Both the position numbers and the translations under genes were made by a program. From Anabaena sp. WA102 (GTDB taxonomy: Bacteria > Cyanobacteriota > Cyanobacteriia > Cyanobacteriales > Nostocaceae): a stretch of DNA of 64,000 bases. Shown piece after piece: positions 25,830 to 34,785 of this stretch. Under the pieces are notes generated by a model. That model had not been told where the DNA came from and searched no databases. It worked only from the letters and a program-made list of their open reading frames with translations. Where the stretch lies: contig NZ_CP011456.1 in assembly GCF_001277295.1 (NCBI RefSeq), forward strand, positions 2,480,001 to 2,544,000, written 5' to 3'. How positions within the stretch are numbered: the stretch's first letter is position 1; every line of letters begins with the position of its first letter.

Positions 25830-28800
25830 ATGACAACAGGTAATCATGTCATTTTCATGCACCCAGATGGAACTAGTCCATCTCACTATGCTGTTGCAAG
25901 ATTTATAGATAAGGGTCCTGATGGACGTTTAAATTGGGACAAGATGTCCAATGCTGGTGTGTACCTCGGTCACATGGAAGACCAGTTGGGTGGAACATCT
26001 AATGCTGGTGCTGTGACTCACGCTACAGGCGTTAAAGTTTATGCGGAGTCTTTTGGTTATGAACTAGGGAATTTACCCATCACATCCCTTTCTGGAACTA
26101 CCAAAACCATTGTTGAAGAAGCTAGAGATGCAGGTAAAGTTACCGCCCTAGTTCAATCTGGAGCGATCTATGAACCTGGTACAGCCGCCTTTGTTGCTAA
26201 GACACAGGAAACTACTAACGGTAATGGAAGTATCACCGTACCTCGCGCCCAAACTGCGGAAATTGCCAAACAGGTAATTAACTCAGGCGTTGACTTTATC
26301 ATGGGTGGTGGTGAACTGAACCTTTTGCCCGTTGGTACAAATGGTTTTCACGGAACTGCTGCTCAAATGGATAGTATTAGCACCAGTCCTGTGCAACGCC
26401 CCACGGAAAACCTGATTGAACTGGCAAAGAGCAAAGGTTATACAGTTGTTTATACAGCAGACGAACTCAAAGCTTTACTTAATTTACCTACAGCCCCAAC
26501 CAAAGTATTAGGTGTATTTGCACTTGTTCACACTTTTAACGATCGCCCTGAAGAAGTTTTAGCAGCGAACAATTTACCACTATATCTGGCTACAGCACCC
26601 ACCATTGCCGAGATGTTGGATGTAACCCAGAAGTTGATGGAAAAACACCCCAACTTCAAGAATGGTTCTATTGCCATTGTGGAAGAGGAAGGTACAGACA
26701 ACTTCGGGAATAACAACAACGCGGCCGGAACTTTAGAAGGATTGCGCCGCACAGATGCAGCCATTGGTGTAGCAATGGAATTTATCAAAAAGCATCCTAA
26801 CACCTTGATGGTTACTGCTGCTGATAGTGATGCTGGTGGTTTGCAAGTAGTAGATCCCCGCACTGGTGCAACCGTAGGTACTGTTAATAATAACCCCACT
26901 ACATCAAACCGTAACGTACCCTTAGATGGTCAAACTGGTGCTAACACTGCGCCTTTTGTAGCTGCACCAGATGCTAGTGGTGATGTGTTCAAGTTTGGTA
27001 TTGGTTGGGCTGGTACACCTGATTTTTCCGGTTCTATTGTTTCTAAAGCTCATGGTTTAAATGCAGATAAATTACCTGCAACCTTGGATAATACCAAGAT
27101 CTATGAGTTGATGTATGAGACCCTATTCAATAAGGAATTGGTATCTCGGAATCCTGACCCCACACCAGCCCCCAAAGCTACCAAGTCAACTGGGAATGTG
27201 ATTTTTATCCATCCAGATGGTACAAGTCCTTCTCACTACATGGCAACCCGCAATGTTGATCTTGGTCCTGATGGTAGGCTCAACTGGGACAAGATGTCCA
27301 ATGCAGGTGTCTATCTAGGACACATGGCAAACCAGTTAACTGGTACTTCCAATGCCGGGGCTGTCACCCATGCTAACGGTGTGAAGGTATTCAACGAGTC
27401 CTTTGGCTTGAATGAAGACCAATCTATTATTACTCCTGCTTCTGGTAAAGTTGGCTACACAATTTTAGAAGAAGCGATCGCTGCTCGTAAAGCAACCGCC
27501 CTTATTCAATCAGGTCATATTGGTGAACCGGGAACAGCCGCTTTTGCTGCTGCCACCACTAACCGCGTTGGCAACACCATCCGCGCCCGTGATAAAACCG
27601 CCGAAATTGCCGAACAGGTAATTCGTTCTGGCACTCAAATCATCATGGCCGGCGGTGAAGTTTACCTCCTACCTAAAGGTACTACTGGTTTCCACGTTAC
27701 CGCCCAAATTGATGCTGCTTTCGCTGATGCCGAAGATCGTCCCACCACTAACCTGATTGATTTAGCAAAATCCTTGGGCTATACTGTGGTCTACACAGAA
27801 CAGCAAATGAACACTGCCGTAGCAAGTGCTACTGCTTCCACGAAGTTACTCGGAGTTTTTGCTGCAAACCACACCTTTGACGATCGCAGGGAAGAACAAT
27901 TAGGATTAAACACTGCTAATCCCTTACCTCTCTACCTAAACACTGCACCTACAGTAGCAGAGATGCTAGATGCGTCTTTAAAAATCCTCAACAAAGACCC
28001 TGATGGTTTCTTTGTGGTAGTGGAAGAGGAAGGTACAGACAACTTTGCTAATAACAACAATGCAGTTGGCACTATAGAAGCTGTACGCCGGGCTGATGCA
28101 GCGATCGGTGTAGCCATGAACTACATCAACACCCAAGATCCTAATACTTTGGTGATCACGGCCGCAGATAGCGATGCTGGCGGATTGCAAGTTTTCCAAT
28201 TCGAGCCTTACACCCGCCCCTCTGGTAACTCTACCTCTAGCCCTACACTAGCGGATACTGAGCCTAGTGCGCCATTTATTCGTGTCAACCCCACCACTAC
28301 TAATACAAATCAGGCAGTTTTGGATGGTGTCAATGGCAGCACAGGTACACCTGAAGCGCCTTGGAAACCCTTCGCAGCTAAAAGCAGCATTGATGGACCA
28401 ATGGGTAACTTCGGTGTAGCTTGGGTCGGTACTCCCGATTTCCCTGGTAGCATTGTTGCTAAAGCCCATGGGATGAACGCAGATAAACTACCCAGCACCT
28501 TGGACAACACCGAGATTTACAATGTCATGTACCAAACTATGTTTGGTGTGACACCCGAATTTGCGGCATCTCAACAAGCAACTCAGGTAGTATCAGGAAC
28601 AACTGGTGCTGATATATTAATTGCTGGTGCAGCTAATACTACCTTTGATGGGATTAATGATACTGTGTTCACTGGCGCTGGTAATGATGAAATTGAAGCA
28701 CAAACAGTATCTTCTCCCATTGCAGGACGTAACCGCATAGACTCTGGTAGCGGTAATGACACAATTTTCGCTGGCAATAATGATGTTGTGTTTGGTAGCT

Positions 28801-28922
28801 CTGGCAATGATCACCTTTATGCGAGTGATGTAAGCGGCTATCGCCTCTCAGGTGGTGTGGGTGATGATACTTTCTACCTTGGTTCTAATGGTCGCGCCCT
28901 CGGCGGTGATGGTAAGGAATGA
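25830..28922 (+). CDS. Double-headed alkaline phosphatase with RTX repeats, C-terminus cut off
   Basis: A 1030-residue protein from the ATG at 25830 (AGAGG just upstream; the TTG at 25818 is unlikely). Two homologous alkaline phosphatase modules lie in tandem at about 5-440 and 450-910; each opens VIF(M/I)HPDGTSPSHY and has LNWDKMSNAGVYLGHM, a nucleophile-region TSNAGAVTHA, EEEGTDNF and TAADSDAGGLQV. The last ~95 residues are degenerate RTX/calcium-binding repeats (FTGAGNDEI, SGSGNDTIFAG, FGSSGNDHLYA). Such proteins leave the cell by type I secretion without a signal peptide, and none is seen. A stop follows GGDGKE because a ~100-bp element is inserted; the lost 3' part is at 29018-29296. Confidence 0.85.
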   Translation: MTTGNHVIFMHPDGTSPSHYAVARFIDKGPDGRLNWDKMSNAGVYLGHMEDQLGGTSNAGAVTHATGVKVYAESFGYELGNLPITSLSGTTKTIVEEARDAGKVTALVQSGAIYEPGTAAFVAKTQETTNGNGSITVPRAQTAEIAKQVINSGVDFIMGGGELNLLPVGTNGFHGTAAQMDSISTSPVQRPTENLIELAKSKGYTVVYTADELKALLNLPTAPTKVLGVFALVHTFNDRPEEVLAANNLPLYLATAPTIAEMLDVTQKLMEKHPNFKNGSIAIVEEEGTDNFGNNNNAAGTLEGLRRTDAAIGVAMEFIKKHPNTLMVTAADSDAGGLQVVDPRTGATVGTVNNNPTTSNRNVPLDGQTGANTAPFVAAPDASGDVFKFGIGWAGTPDFSGSIVSKAHGLNADKLPATLDNTKIYELMYETLFNKELVSRNPDPTPAPKATKSTGNVIFIHPDGTSPSHYMATRNVDLGPDGRLNWDKMSNAGVYLGHMANQLTGTSNAGAVTHANGVKVFNESFGLNEDQSIITPASGKVGYTILEEAIAARKATALIQSGHIGEPGTAAFAAATTNRVGNTIRARDKTAEIAEQVIRSGTQIIMAGGEVYLLPKGTTGFHVTAQIDAAFADAEDRPTTNLIDLAKSLGYTVVYTEQQMNTAVASATASTKLLGVFAANHTFDDRREEQLGLNTANPLPLYLNTAPTVAEMLDASLKILNKDPDGFFVVVEEEGTDNFANNNNAVGTIEAVRRADAAIGVAMNYINTQDPNTLVITAADSDAGGLQVFQFEPYTRPSGNSTSSPTLADTEPSAPFIRVNPTTTNTNQAVLDGVNGSTGTPEAPWKPFAAKSSIDGPMGNFGVAWVGTPDFPGSIVAKAHGMNADKLPSTLDNTEIYNVMYQTMFGVTPEFAASQQATQVVSGTTGADILIAGAANTTFDGINDTVFTGAGNDEIEAQTVSSPIAGRNRIDSGSGNDTIFAGNNDVVFGSSGNDHLYASDVSGYRLSGGVGDDTFYLGSNGRALGGDGKE

Positions 28923-29014
28923 GGATTAAATAAAGTGCAAATCTTGTTAGATGTAATCTAACTAATGTTAGACGGTCGTTATCAAGAATTGTAAGTTAAT
29001 AAATCCACGTTCCT
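28915..29014. mobile_element. ~100-bp MITE-like element inserted in the phosphatase gene
   Basis: It starts AGGAATGAGGATTAAATAAA and ends ATCCACGTTCCT. A relative at 34431-34534 starts AGGAATGTGAATTAAATAAG and ends TTTGCGTTCCT and sits inside an egtB fragment. Removing the unit here restores one continuous phosphatase frame (G-D-G-K-D-K-F), which proves the insertion. No coding capacity. Confidence 0.88.
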
Positions 29015-29017
29015 AAA

Positions 29018-29296
29018 GATAAATTCTACGTTAGTCTTGGTGGTGGTAACTTAATTTCCGGTGGTGCTGGCGCTGACGAATTCTGGATTGTCAATGCTGA
29101 ACTACCCAAAGCTGCTAATACTGTGCTTGACTTCCAAAAAGGCACTGATGTCATCGGTGTTCTTGGTATTTCCTCTAGCAGTTTGACTCTCAATGTTCTC
29201 AATGGGAATACGGAAATCGGGTTACTTGGTCAAACTGTTGCTATTGTTAATGGCGTTACCGGTTTGGATATCAATACCAACTTTGTTTTTCAATAA
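29018..29296 (+). pseudogene. Separated 3' end of the alkaline phosphatase gene
   Basis: An open frame with no start codon encodes 92 residues: DKFYVSLGGGNLISGGAGAD, then EFWIVNAELP and FQKGTDVIGVLG, ending NTNFVFQ. This is the terminal RTX block and C-terminal region that in type I secreted proteins carries the export signal. It lies in a different frame from the upstream part and is cut off by the inserted element, so it is probably not translated. Confidence 0.85.
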
Positions 29297-29325
29297 CCGA
29301 CAAGTATTGGAATTGAATTGATCAT

Positions 29326-29380
29326 TAACCAGGGAAGAAGATCAGAATTTCTATATTTTCTTCTCTCTGGTTCTTTTTTC
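29326..29380 (+). terminator. Probable intrinsic terminator of the phosphatase gene
   Basis: AACCAGGGAAGAAG and CTTCTCTCTGGTT can pair around a loop of about 20 bases and are followed by CTTTTTTC, 30 bases after the original stop codon. Confidence 0.55.
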
Positions 29381-29561
29381 ACTTAGAGACTATAGTGCGA
29401 TCGCTTGCTAATACTACCTCCAAATCTTGTCAACTATTTTAACAACTGAAATTTTCTTTATTTACCACCACATAGTTCCTGGTTCACTATTTGAGATTAT
29501 TTGACTGGTTTTATCAATTTCATGATAGGGGTTAATCTCTGATTTCAGAAGTAGTTAGTTT

Positions 29562-30917
29562 TTACAACTGGTCTTTAATTTTCTCAAATATCCAATCAGG
29601 TATAGCGTGTTCTGTTGCGTAAACATAATTATATTTCTCTTCAATTTTCTGCCAATTAATTGTAGTATCTGATAAAATTTCCTCAGTAAACATATCCAAA
29701 GCTTTACCAGATAAATCCCTTTCTAAACATCTTTTCATCAATAACCTACTTTCCTCAATTTCTCCAATACATTCAAAAGGTGTATGTTCCGATAAACCTA
29801 CCATTTCTCGGAAAGTAGGAAGTAAATCTACATCATCGAATAAATTTTTTTTAAAGACTTCATCAACAATACTTTGCTGAGAAAATGCCATTAAACCTAA
29901 CCAAACATAAGCACATTTAGGACATTTCCTACACCAAGGTTTTTGTACATTACAGGAATGAATATTAGGTATAAATTCAGGGTATTTGCTAAAGTTATAA
30001 AAGATGCGAAAATCGTAAATAGGTTGGAGAATACTGAAGTATTTAAAATTAGTGAACAGATGTTCCTGAATAAATTGATCTAAAATCTGTTCTGCTGCTA
30101 AACCTTTACCCCATTGATGATTTACTTCTTTTCCTATTTCATCCCAGAATAAATTACCAGTATTTGCACTTTTTTCATGTGCTAGACAGAGATAATTATA
30201 TCCTTGATCTAACATTAAAATCAAAGATTCAAAAATAGAAACTGGTGTTTCGGGAGCAGTAATACCGGAATTTTCAGGAAAATATAATTTCAAAAACGGA
30301 AATTCAGTAAAATCATCATAAATAGATATTTGATGTTTGTGAACTGGTTTGACACTTTTTAACACTTGGGAAATTAAATCATGCTGAAAATTAGCTTTTC
30401 CATAAATACTATGGGAATATTGCATAGAAGCAAAAGGAATACCTCCTACTTCTAACATTTTCAGGGCTAAAATGCTATCTTTTCCCCCACCACAACCAGC
30501 GAGAATTGTGTGATTATCTCCTAAAATATAAGTAGGTTGACTTACTCCTAGATTTTGAGAATAAATAATTTCTGGTTGTTGATAATTGGTAATATTATTT
30601 TCATACCAATGTTGTCCAAATACTCCTTGATATATTGTCAGGAACAAATCTAAAATGGGAAGTTCTAAATATTCAGCAATGACAGAAATATCATAATATT
30701 CAGGAAACAAAGAACATAATTTCATGCCTTCAAATAAGGCAATATGAGAAACTATTCGTTGTATGATTGGTTGAGAATATTTTTCCATCAACCTAGAAAA
30801 AGAAACATCATGATAGAAAATCTTAGTTGAGAATTGAAATTTATCGGCAAGATAGATAATTTCTATATGATGTTCATGAATTCTCAAACTATCAATTTTG
30901 ATGACCGAAATTTTCAT
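29562..30917 (-). CDS. PP-loop ATP-pyrophosphatase-fold protein, MurL-like
   Basis: A 451-residue protein. A PP-loop ATP-binding motif, ILAGCGGGKDSILALKMLE, lies near residue 138, as in N-type ATP pyrophosphatases. A later Cys cluster, HSCNVQKPWCRKCPKCAYVW (about residue 322), is of the kind seen in MurL (UDP-MurNAc-L-Ala-L-Glu epimerase) and its relatives. The first 130 residues are not recognised. MurL activates its substrate with ATP; whether this protein is an epimerase or activates another carboxylate or carbonyl is open. It is four bases downstream of the DUF427 gene, so the two are clearly one operon; the radical SAM and egtD genes precede them on the same strand. Confidence 0.7.
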   Translation of the reverse strand: MKISVIKIDSLRIHEHHIEIIYLADKFQFSTKIFYHDVSFSRLMEKYSQPIIQRIVSHIALFEGMKLCSLFPEYYDISVIAEYLELPILDLFLTIYQGVFGQHWYENNITNYQQPEIIYSQNLGVSQPTYILGDNHTILAGCGGGKDSILALKMLEVGGIPFASMQYSHSIYGKANFQHDLISQVLKSVKPVHKHQISIYDDFTEFPFLKLYFPENSGITAPETPVSIFESLILMLDQGYNYLCLAHEKSANTGNLFWDEIGKEVNHQWGKGLAAEQILDQFIQEHLFTNFKYFSILQPIYDFRIFYNFSKYPEFIPNIHSCNVQKPWCRKCPKCAYVWLGLMAFSQQSIVDEVFKKNLFDDVDLLPTFREMVGLSEHTPFECIGEIEESRLLMKRCLERDLSGKALDMFTEEILSDTTINWQKIEEKYNYVYATEHAIPDWIFEKIKDQL

Positions 30918-30920
30918 GAT

Positions 30921-31418
30921 TTACCATCCCCATGTACCGGGTTCACCTTTAAATGGTCCAACAATATCCGCTGTAATCCAGCCGCCATAAAAATCACCAG
31001 ATTGGGGTTTTACTAGCTCATCATTTACGTAACAAGCATCCATTAAAGCCGCAATAAAACCATAATATTCTTGCATGGGCATAAAATTTGGAGTTGGTGC
31101 AAAATATTGCCAAGCAGCATATTTGATGAGTTGATCACCAATCTTGATATGATAATATTGATATGCGCCTTTCCATTCACATATATTTTTTTTTCGTGTA
31201 GCGATTAAATGTTCTAGTTTAATGTCTTCTGGAGGGAAGTAATAGGTGGGAGGATGACTAGTTTCTAAAACTCTTTTTCCTCTAGTTGTTTCGGCTAAAA
31301 CAATACCTTTACAAATTACTTTCAGATGTTTGTCGGTATCTTGTAAAATAGCTGGACGGGGATACTCCCAAACTGATTCTTGTCCTGGGTTTGGTGTAAT
31401 TGGATTGGGTCTAATCAT
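30921..31418 (-). CDS. DUF427 domain protein
   Basis: A 165-residue DUF427 protein. Family marks: ESVWEYPRPAI, GIVLAETTRGKRVLETSHPP, TYYFPPEDIK, CEWKGAYQYYHIKI and KYAAWQYFAPTPNF. DUF427 proteins are small beta-barrel-like proteins with no assigned enzymatic function. The neighbours are a radical SAM protein upstream (149-base gap) and a PP-loop protein downstream (4-base gap), suggesting a substrate-binding or carrier role in the same pathway; that is inference. Confidence 0.8.
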   Translation of the reverse strand: MIRPNPITPNPGQESVWEYPRPAILQDTDKHLKVICKGIVLAETTRGKRVLETSHPPTYYFPPEDIKLEHLIATRKKNICEWKGAYQYYHIKIGDQLIKYAAWQYFAPTPNFMPMQEYYGFIAALMDACYVNDELVKPQSGDFYGGWITADIVGPFKGEPGTWGW

Positions 31419-31566
31419 GATTTTTTCCTCAATTGATTGGAGTTTTTGGTGTTGCTAATGGGATAATTTTTTTGGGCTTACGCCCGGCTTCGCTAACACG
31501 CAGAGACGCAAAGAGCAAGTGTTATTTAATGGTTTTATCTTGCAATTATACAACACCAAAATTTTT

Positions 31567-33105
31567 CTAATTACTTGATTTACCACCAGCAGACATTTTT
31601 GTGAGTCCTCCATGATAGTTGATCAATTTAGATTCGGCTTTACCAATTTTAGCTAATCGAAATTGCCATTCAGAAATATCTTCATAGCTGAGATGGTGTG
31701 TGTCACAACTTGGAGTCCAGAAACCACCAATTATAGATGGATCATCAAAACGTAGTAGTCCTGATTTACGGATGTTTTCTCCTTGGGGTGTTCCGGGTAT
31801 GGGAGAGATTGCATAGGAAGCAACTTGAAATTCTAATTCTGGGTTAATTTCTCTGAGTTGTTGATGGAGTTCTAATACTGCTTCTTCTAGACGGAGTAAA
31901 CTATCGTGGGTGTCATCAGGAAAGCCGATAATTAGACCATAAACGATGACGGGAAGACCTGCTTTGACAATCAGTTGCATCATTTCACAATGTTGTTGCC
32001 AGGGAAGAAGTTTGCTGTAGGACTCTCTGCCAAAAACTGGACGTTCTGCGGGAATATATCCTAGAAAACCGCCTACTTTGCCATCCCATCCCCAAAGTGC
32101 TTCGATCAGTTCTTCGTCTGGTGTGAGGTCTGTGTGGTCATAGTTGCGTCCTCTTCCTAATGTGGCTTTTCTGAGTTCTAAACCATTAGGCCACAGTAGT
32201 GGCATTCCCATTTCTCTTGCACCTTTGGTGATTTCTAGAATCTCTTCTTTTCCGCCTGGAAATAGGACGCGACCGAGAAATTGGTCTGAACCCATGACTG
32301 TACATTTTGCTCCGGCTTCTTTTTGACGAGCAATCCAATTGAGGGTGGTTTGAGGTGACATCCGCCGATAGCCTGATGTGTAAGTTGGGGTTTGGCAAAA
32401 GTCACATTTGCGATCGCACCCAATGTCAGGATACACCGAACCTATGGGTACGAGATTCTCGATAAAAGGCTCTTCTGAGTATTCTTGTCCTAAACATTGT
32501 CTGGCTACTTCCACCGATGGTAAAGCCCAATCATCAGGACTCATGGCTTGGCTGCGGGTGGGATGATAAGTACCATCAGCTAAAATTACTCCTGTGAGTT
32601 TTTCTCTGGGAGTGTTACCGAGTACATAGTCAAAAATCGGCCAGTTTGCTGCACCTGATTTGTCAATTACTATTGCTGTTGCACCTGCTTCTAGATAGTA
32701 ACGAGGTTCGGCGATCGCATCAGAACCACCAACTACAACAGGCTTTCCTTTACTGGCAAAATGTGCGATCGCCATACAAGTTACTTGACGCTCTTGGGTA
32801 TAATTAACTGTTACTCCCCAAGCATCATAAGTTTCAGGATCTATATCATCAATTTTCTGACCTACATAAGCTTTGGTCAAGTTCATCCCTTTCCAAGTTA
32901 CTTCTCCAAAGGGTTCTTGACAATCACCAGCTTTCAGATTCACAAGTTGAGCATCAAAACCACCTGCTTGTAAATCTGCGATTAAAACTTGTTTACTCAA
33001 TAAGGTATTACGTCTATATAATGCTGTCCAATTATGTCCTCCTTCGTCATACAATCCCAAAGCAGGTACTTCAACTAATCCGATGCTTTGATTTTTCAGT
33101 TTCAT
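31567..33105 (-). CDS. Radical SAM protein with N-terminal B12-binding-like domain
   Basis: A 512-residue protein. Residues ~1-190 look like a cobalamin-binding Rossmann domain (DAWGVTVNYTQERQ, KPVVVGGSDAIAEPRYYLEA, AGATAIVIDKSG) but lack the DxHxxG motif, as in many B12-radical SAM enzymes. The 4Fe-4S motif CDRKCDFC (CxxxCxxC) is at about residue 230, followed by a TIM-barrel part with VMGSDQFLGRVLF and PVIVYGLIIGFPDDT. B12-dependent members often methylate unreactive carbons. The product is unknown. It lies 173 bases after egtD on the same strand, and a copy of its first ~100 bases persists at 34632-34750 next to broken egtB. Confidence 0.82.
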   Translation of the reverse strand: MKLKNQSIGLVEVPALGLYDEGGHNWTALYRRNTLLSKQVLIADLQAGGFDAQLVNLKAGDCQEPFGEVTWKGMNLTKAYVGQKIDDIDPETYDAWGVTVNYTQERQVTCMAIAHFASKGKPVVVGGSDAIAEPRYYLEAGATAIVIDKSGAANWPIFDYVLGNTPREKLTGVILADGTYHPTRSQAMSPDDWALPSVEVARQCLGQEYSEEPFIENLVPIGSVYPDIGCDRKCDFCQTPTYTSGYRRMSPQTTLNWIARQKEAGAKCTVMGSDQFLGRVLFPGGKEEILEITKGAREMGMPLLWPNGLELRKATLGRGRNYDHTDLTPDEELIEALWGWDGKVGGFLGYIPAERPVFGRESYSKLLPWQQHCEMMQLIVKAGLPVIVYGLIIGFPDDTHDSLLRLEEAVLELHQQLREINPELEFQVASYAISPIPGTPQGENIRKSGLLRFDDPSIIGGFWTPSCDTHHLSYEDISEWQFRLAKIGKAESKLINYHGGLTKMSAGGKSSN

Positions 33106-33278
33106 AGAAATCCCCTATTAATCTTTGATACAAGACATTTTATCTGAGTCGTTATCGGTCGGATACAATAAAATCAAGGGTGGGGAAACCCCGCCCCTAC
33201 AGGTTTTGTGATTTCCGGGTAATAAATTAGGCTTTTGAAACTTAATCTCGATTTCTGAATACCGGCACAGAAATGATA

Positions 33279-34256
33279 TCATTTAACTTGACAAAGAATC
33301 AAACCAAACCATCCTTTTTCATCTGTCCAGGTTTTGACAGTTTTCAATCCCTTAGTTTGTAATTGTGTTTCCATGGTTCGTAAATCAAACTTCCGAGAAA
33401 TTTCTGTTAATATACTTTCTCCCTCTTCAAAAAACACCTTTAGATCCAATACTTCCAAATTAACCCAATGACTTTCTTGGCAATGTAAATACATTTCAAT
33501 TTGATTATCAAGCTCATTATAAATTGCCTGATGTTTAAAAAAATTGATATCAAAATTACCTTGAAACCGCCAATTTAAATGAGAAAATATATTCAAATTA
33601 AAAGCAGCAGTCACTTCTTGACTATCATTATAAGCAGCTTCTAAAATGTCTTTGGGCTTTTGTAAATCAATTCCTAGTAAAAAGAAATCCCCAGTTTGTA
33701 AAGTGCGAGAAATTTGATTTAAGAATATATCACATTGCTCTGGGTTAAAATTGCCTAAAGAACTTCCCAGAAAAAATAACATCCGTGATTGTAAATAATT
33801 GGTTTCTAAATGCACTAAAGCTTGTTCATAAGTTCCTAATAATCCATGAATAGCAATATCAGGATACTTTTCTTGCAACTGTAAAACACTAGTTTTGAGA
33901 ATACCTCCACTCATATCAATAGGCAGATATCTACAATTACCAGAAATTTTCTGATAAGCAGTTAATAAAGCTTGAGTTTTAGTAGAACTCCCACTTCCTA
34001 ACTCTATCAACTCACAACAATTAGTAATTTCGGCAATTTCATCAGCGTATTGTTGTAAAATCCAGGCTTCTGTCCGAGTCGGATAATATTCTGGTAACTC
34101 ACAAATTTGTTCAAATAATTGAGAACCAGGATCATCATAAAAATATTTGGGAGGTAAACTTTTCGGTTTTTCAGTTAACCCCCTAATGACATCTTTACCA
34201 TCAATACTTAACTCTTGATAATGATGATCTAAAACGGTTAAAGGTTGTGTAATCAT
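33279..34256 (-). CDS. egtD: Histidine N-alpha-methyltransferase (ergothioneine biosynthesis)
   Basis: A 325-residue protein that fits EgtD, the SAM-dependent enzyme that trimethylates histidine to hercynine. Visible marks: KSLPPKYFYDDPGSQLFEQI followed by CELPEYYPTRTE at the N-terminus, the SAM-binding motif ELGSGSSTKTQALL, YLPIDMSGGIL, FFLGSSLGNFNPEQ and GDFFLLGIDLQKPKDIL. Length equals the family. The partner sulfoxide synthase is not adjacent now but lies at 38551, beyond two channel genes; a broken copy of egtB sits immediately upstream at 34296-34633 and a broken copy of this gene's 3' end lies at 37869-38304. Confidence 0.93.
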   Translation of the reverse strand: MITQPLTVLDHHYQELSIDGKDVIRGLTEKPKSLPPKYFYDDPGSQLFEQICELPEYYPTRTEAWILQQYADEIAEITNCCELIELGSGSSTKTQALLTAYQKISGNCRYLPIDMSGGILKTSVLQLQEKYPDIAIHGLLGTYEQALVHLETNYLQSRMLFFLGSSLGNFNPEQCDIFLNQISRTLQTGDFFLLGIDLQKPKDILEAAYNDSQEVTAAFNLNIFSHLNWRFQGNFDINFFKHQAIYNELDNQIEMYLHCQESHWVNLEVLDLKVFFEEGESILTEISRKFDLRTMETQLQTKGLKTVKTWTDEKGWFGLILCQVK

Positions 34257-34295
34257 TTTCTAAATCCTCTCTGTTGACTCTGCGTGAAAAAAGAT

Positions 34296-34633
34296 ATTTA
34301 TTTAATCCAGGCTTTCAGCCACTCTAAAACCGAGGTGCTGATAAAAATAAGGACGAAACCAGTTGCGATAACAAGGTAAAGCCATTGTACCATTCGTTGC
34401 CCAAGAACCACCCAACATCATAAAATGTTTAGGAATGTGAATTAAATAAGGTGCAAAAGTAGGGTGTGTTAGCGACAGCGTAACGCACCATTCCAGGTTA
34501 CATCAGAATTGCAGGTTATTAAATTTGCGTTCCTTATCATCAAAAAAGGGTACAGATTGGTCTGTATAAAGATGATGAGTTGGAAATCCTGGTAAGGGTT
34601 TGAATGTTTCTTCTAATCATTCCCAGACATGAC
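34296..34633 (-). pseudogene. egtB: egtB 3' fragment, interrupted by a MITE-like element
   Basis: It is about 90% identical by eye to the last ~240 bases of the intact egtB (38548-38790). The 104-bp element splits it, and several point changes alter codons. It ends just before the start of the intact egtD, which shows that egtB once sat directly upstream of egtD. Confidence 0.85.
34431..34534. mobile_element. ~104-bp MITE-like element, relative of the one in the phosphatase gene
   Basis: The ends AGGAATGTGAATTAAATAAG and GCGTTCCT match the element at 28915-29014. The interior contains a GTAGGGTGTGTTAGC...GTAACGCACC inverted segment absent from the other copy. Comparison with the intact egtB gives the exact insertion point (after ATGTTT). 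Confidence 0.85.
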
Positions 34634-34750
34634 TCAATAATGTATTACGTCTATATAATGCTGTCCAATTATGTCCTCCTTCGTCATACAATCCCCAAGG
34701 TTTCATAGAAATCCCCTATTAATCTTTAATACAAGAAATTTTATCTGAGT
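34632..34750 (-). pseudogene. 5' fragment of the radical SAM gene
   Basis: It matches 32996-33140: the first codons, start and leader of the radical SAM gene, with a ~40-base internal deletion. It shows that this gene was duplicated along with egtB and egtD. Confidence 0.85.
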
Positions 34751-34785
34751 TAGATACACTATTAGCAAATAGATTTAATAGTAAA

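Larger units (their letters stand above)
34257..34785. other. Gap holding fragments of egtB and of the radical SAM gene
   Basis: No intact gene. From left to right: the 3' third of an egtB copy (34296-34633) interrupted by a ~104-bp element (34431-34534), then the first ~100 bases of a copy of the radical SAM gene plus its leader (34632-34750), with an internal deletion of about 40 bases. Both are in minus orientation, like the intact genes. Confidence 0.85.
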
